Shown piece after piece: positions 61,601 through 64,000 of a stretch of DNA of 64,000 nt (positions are counted from its first letter, which is position 1; the number at the start of each line of letters is the position of its first letter). Under the pieces are notes generated by a model. That model had not been told where the DNA came from. It made no database searches and saw nothing but the letters and a program-made list of their open reading frames with translations. Source of the stretch: Coix lacryma-jobi var. lacryma-jobi (taxonomy: Eukaryota > Streptophyta > Magnoliopsida > Poales > Poaceae); NCBI GenBank assembly GCA_009763385.1, contig CM019831.1:86401845-86465844 (forward strand), in the 5' to 3' direction. The translations under genes and the position numbers were made by a program.

Positions 61601-64000
61601 ATCTCAGTAGTTCGACCGAAAAAATGTTTAGTGCGGTTTGAGCACTTTCGTTTCCGACGGAACGGTTCCGCAAAACTCGCACGAGTGGGCCATTTTTTCC
61701 ACCGATGCACCAAAAAACTCATTGTTAAATTTTTTGGAATGGACGCACCCAATCATCTCCGTTTGACCCAGAACAAATGTTTGGTGTGCTATTGGCACTT
61801 TCGTTTCCGACGGAACGGTGCCGCAAAACTCACGCGAGATGACCATTTTTCCCACTGATGCACTAAAAACCCACGATTGAATTTTTCGCAACAACGCACC
61901 CAATCATCTCCGTTTGACCCAAAACTCATGTTTGGTGGGTTTTTAGCACTTTCATTTCCGACGTTACGGTACTGCAAAACTCACGCGGAAGGGCCGTCTT
62001 TCCCACTGATGCGCCGAAAAACTCACGGTTGATTTTTTTCGCAAAGGACGCACCCAATCATCTCAGTTTGACCCAAAACTCATGTTTGGTGGGTTATTTG
62101 CACTTCCTTTTCTGATGGAACAGTGCCACAAAAGTCGCGCGAGTGGGCCATTTTTCCCACTAATGCACAAAAAAACTTGCGGTTGAATTTTTCGCAACAG
62201 ACGCACCCAATCATCTCAGTTTGACCCAAAACTCATGTTTGGTGGGTTTTTGTTACTTTCATTTCCGACGTTACGGTGCAGCAAAACTCGCGCGAGAGGG
62301 TCGCTATTCCCACTGATGCACCGAAGAACTCGTGGTTGAATTTTTCGCAGTGCACGCACCCAATCATCTCAGTTTGACCCAAAACTCAAGTTTAGTGGGG
62401 TTTTGGCAGTTTTATTTCCGGCGGAATGGTGCCGCAAAACTTGCACGAGTGGGCCATTTTTTCCATCGATGCACCGAAAAACTCATAGTTTAATTTTTTG
62501 GAATTGATGCACCTAATCATCTCAGTTTTACCCAAACTCATGTTTGGGGGGTTTTTGTACTTTCATTTCCGACGTTACGGTACCGCAAAACTCACGCGGA
62601 AAGGCCGTTTTTCCCACTCATGCACCGAAAAACTCGCGGTTGAATTTTTCGCAACGGACGCACCCAATCATCTCCTTTTGACCCAAAACACATGTTTGGT
62701 GGGTTTTTGGCCCTTCATTTCCGTCGAAATGGTGCTGCAAAACTCACGCGAGAGAGCCATTTTTCCCACTGATGCACCGAAAAACTCGTTGGTGAATTTT
62801 TCGCAACATACGCACCCAAACATCTCAGTTTGACACAAAACTCATGTTTGGTGGGTTTTTAGCACTTTCATTTTCGACGTTACGGTACTGCAAAACTCAC
62901 GCGGAAGGGCCGTCTTTCCCACTGATGCGCCGAAAAAACTTGCAGTTGATTTTTTTGCAACAGACACACCCAAACATCTCTGTTTAACTCAAAACACATG
63001 TTCGGTGGTTTTTGGCACTTTTAATTCTGCCGGAACGGTGCCGCAAAACTCGCGCGAGAGGGCCATTTTTTCCACTGATGCACTGAAAAACTTGTGGTTT
63101 AGTTTTTCGCAACGGACGCACCCAATCATTTCCATTTAACCCAAAACTCATGTTTGTTGGGTTTTTGACACTTTCATTTTCATCACAACGGTGCTGCAAA
63201 ACTCGCGCGGGTGGGCCGTGTTTCCCACTAATGCAGCAAAAAACTTGCAGTTGAATTTTTCTCAACGGACGCACCCAATCATCTCAGTTTGACCGAAAAC
63301 TAATGTTTGGTGGGTTTTTGGCACTTTCATTTCTGATGGAACAGTACCGCAAAACTCGTTCGAGAGGGCGTTATTTCCCCCTGATGCACCGAAAACTCAC
63401 GGTTGAATTTTCACAACGGACGCACCCAATCTTCTCCGTTTGACCCACAACTCATGTTTCGTGGGTTTTTGGCAGTTTCATTTCCGATGGAACGGTGCCG
63501 CAAAAGTCACGCGAGATGGCCATTGTTACCGTTGATGCACCGAAAAACTCGCGGTTGAATTTTTCGCAACGGACGCACCCAATCATCTTAATTTGACCCA
63601 AAACTCATGTTTGGTTGGTTTTTGTTAGTTTCATTTCCGACGTTACGGTGCCGCAAAACTCGCGCGAGAGGGCTGTTATTCCCACAGATGCACCTAAAAA
63701 CTTGTAGTTGAATTTTTTGCAACGGACACACCCAATCATCTCAGTTTGACCGAAAACTAATGTTTGGTGGGTTTTTGGCACTTTCATTTCTGATGGAACG
63801 GTGCCGCAAAACTCGTGCGAGAGGGCATTCTTTCCCACTGATGCTCCAAAAAACTCACGGTTGAATTTTCACAACGGACGCACCCAATCTTCTCCGTTTG
63901 ACCCACAACTCATGTTTGGTGGGTTTTTGGCACTTTCATTTCCGATGGAACGGTGCCGCAAAAGTCACGCGAGATGGCCGTTGTTCGCGTTGATGCACCG
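58632..64000. repeat. 62-monomer super-repeat, copy 4 (partial, runs off window)
   Basis: Two complete 17-mers (58632-61235, 2,604 bp, and 61236-63825, 2,590 bp) and the start of a third. The array clearly continues past the right edge. The segment 60190-60490 is heavily disordered, and after 62 kb the text is clean again. Confidence 0.85.

Noticed and set aside
303..64000. Dozens of open reading frames of 60-184 codons on both strands of the satellite
   Set aside because: They repeat the same 51-residue unit because the monomer is 153 bp. Both strands and several frames are open, and starts and stops follow local mutations. No domain or codon pattern supports coding.
303..64000. CRISPR-like regular repetition
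   Set aside because: The units are 153-bp contiguous monomers with no unique spacers, and no cas genes are present. This is a eukaryotic satellite.
303..64000. Assignment to a named grass centromere satellite (CentO, CentC)
   Set aside because: Length and general style are similar but I cannot align from memory with confidence. A database search would decide.
1..64000. tRNA, rRNA, telomere repeat or host gene exons
   Set aside because: No cloverleaf with anticodon arm, no ribosomal core motifs, no TTTAGGG runs and no recognisable protein domain were seen outside the retroelement remnants.

Overview
This window is almost entirely plant satellite DNA and contains no credible host gene. A monomer of about 153 bp is repeated head to tail roughly 385 times from about position 303 to the right edge. 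The array is interrupted once, at 8437-13313, by a truncated long-terminal-repeat (LTR) retrotransposon, and it is bordered on the left (1-302) by a degenerate Ty3/gypsy leader fragment. The two retroelement fragments, the nucleosome-sized monomer and the GC-rich LTR point to a plant with a large repeat-rich genome, most likely a grass. The species cannot be read from the sequence. The setting is heterochromatin (centromeric, pericentromeric or subtelomeric), and the DNA alone does not say which.

Layout. (1) 1-302: leader-like retroelement DNA with two tRNA-Asp-type primer-binding-site motifs 73 bp apart. (2) 303-8436: divergent outer satellite with a 26-monomer higher-order period (about 3.95 kb, two units). 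(3) 8437-13313: minus-strand non-autonomous element with one full LTR of about 3.9 kb (9418-13313), a 291-bp internal region carrying a primer binding site, a polypurine tract and the last codons of a gypsy polyprotein, and a second LTR cut down to 636 bp. (4) 13314-21830: satellite with 21-monomer and 15-monomer periods. (5) 21831-28904: two nearly identical 23-monomer units of about 3.54 kb. (6) 28905-64000: 17-monomer units of about 2.6 kb, grouped from 30330 onward as 17+17+17+11 monomers into super-repeats of about 9.4 kb, three complete and one cut by the window edge.

Main result. The array is organised at four scales: an internal threefold pattern within the 153-bp monomer, the monomer itself, the 17-mer, and the 62-mer super-repeat. 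Units become more alike from the left edge toward the right, which suggests an old flank and a recently amplified core. The six-monomer deletion that defines the 11-mer appears at the same place in all three super-repeats, so it predates their amplification. From about 39.3 to 62 kb the copies differ mainly by one-base insertions and deletions, so copy number and sequence there need read-level confirmation.

The many reading frames of 60-180 codons in the satellite exist because 153 is a multiple of three, so a frame that is open in one monomer stays open in the next. They are not annotated as genes.
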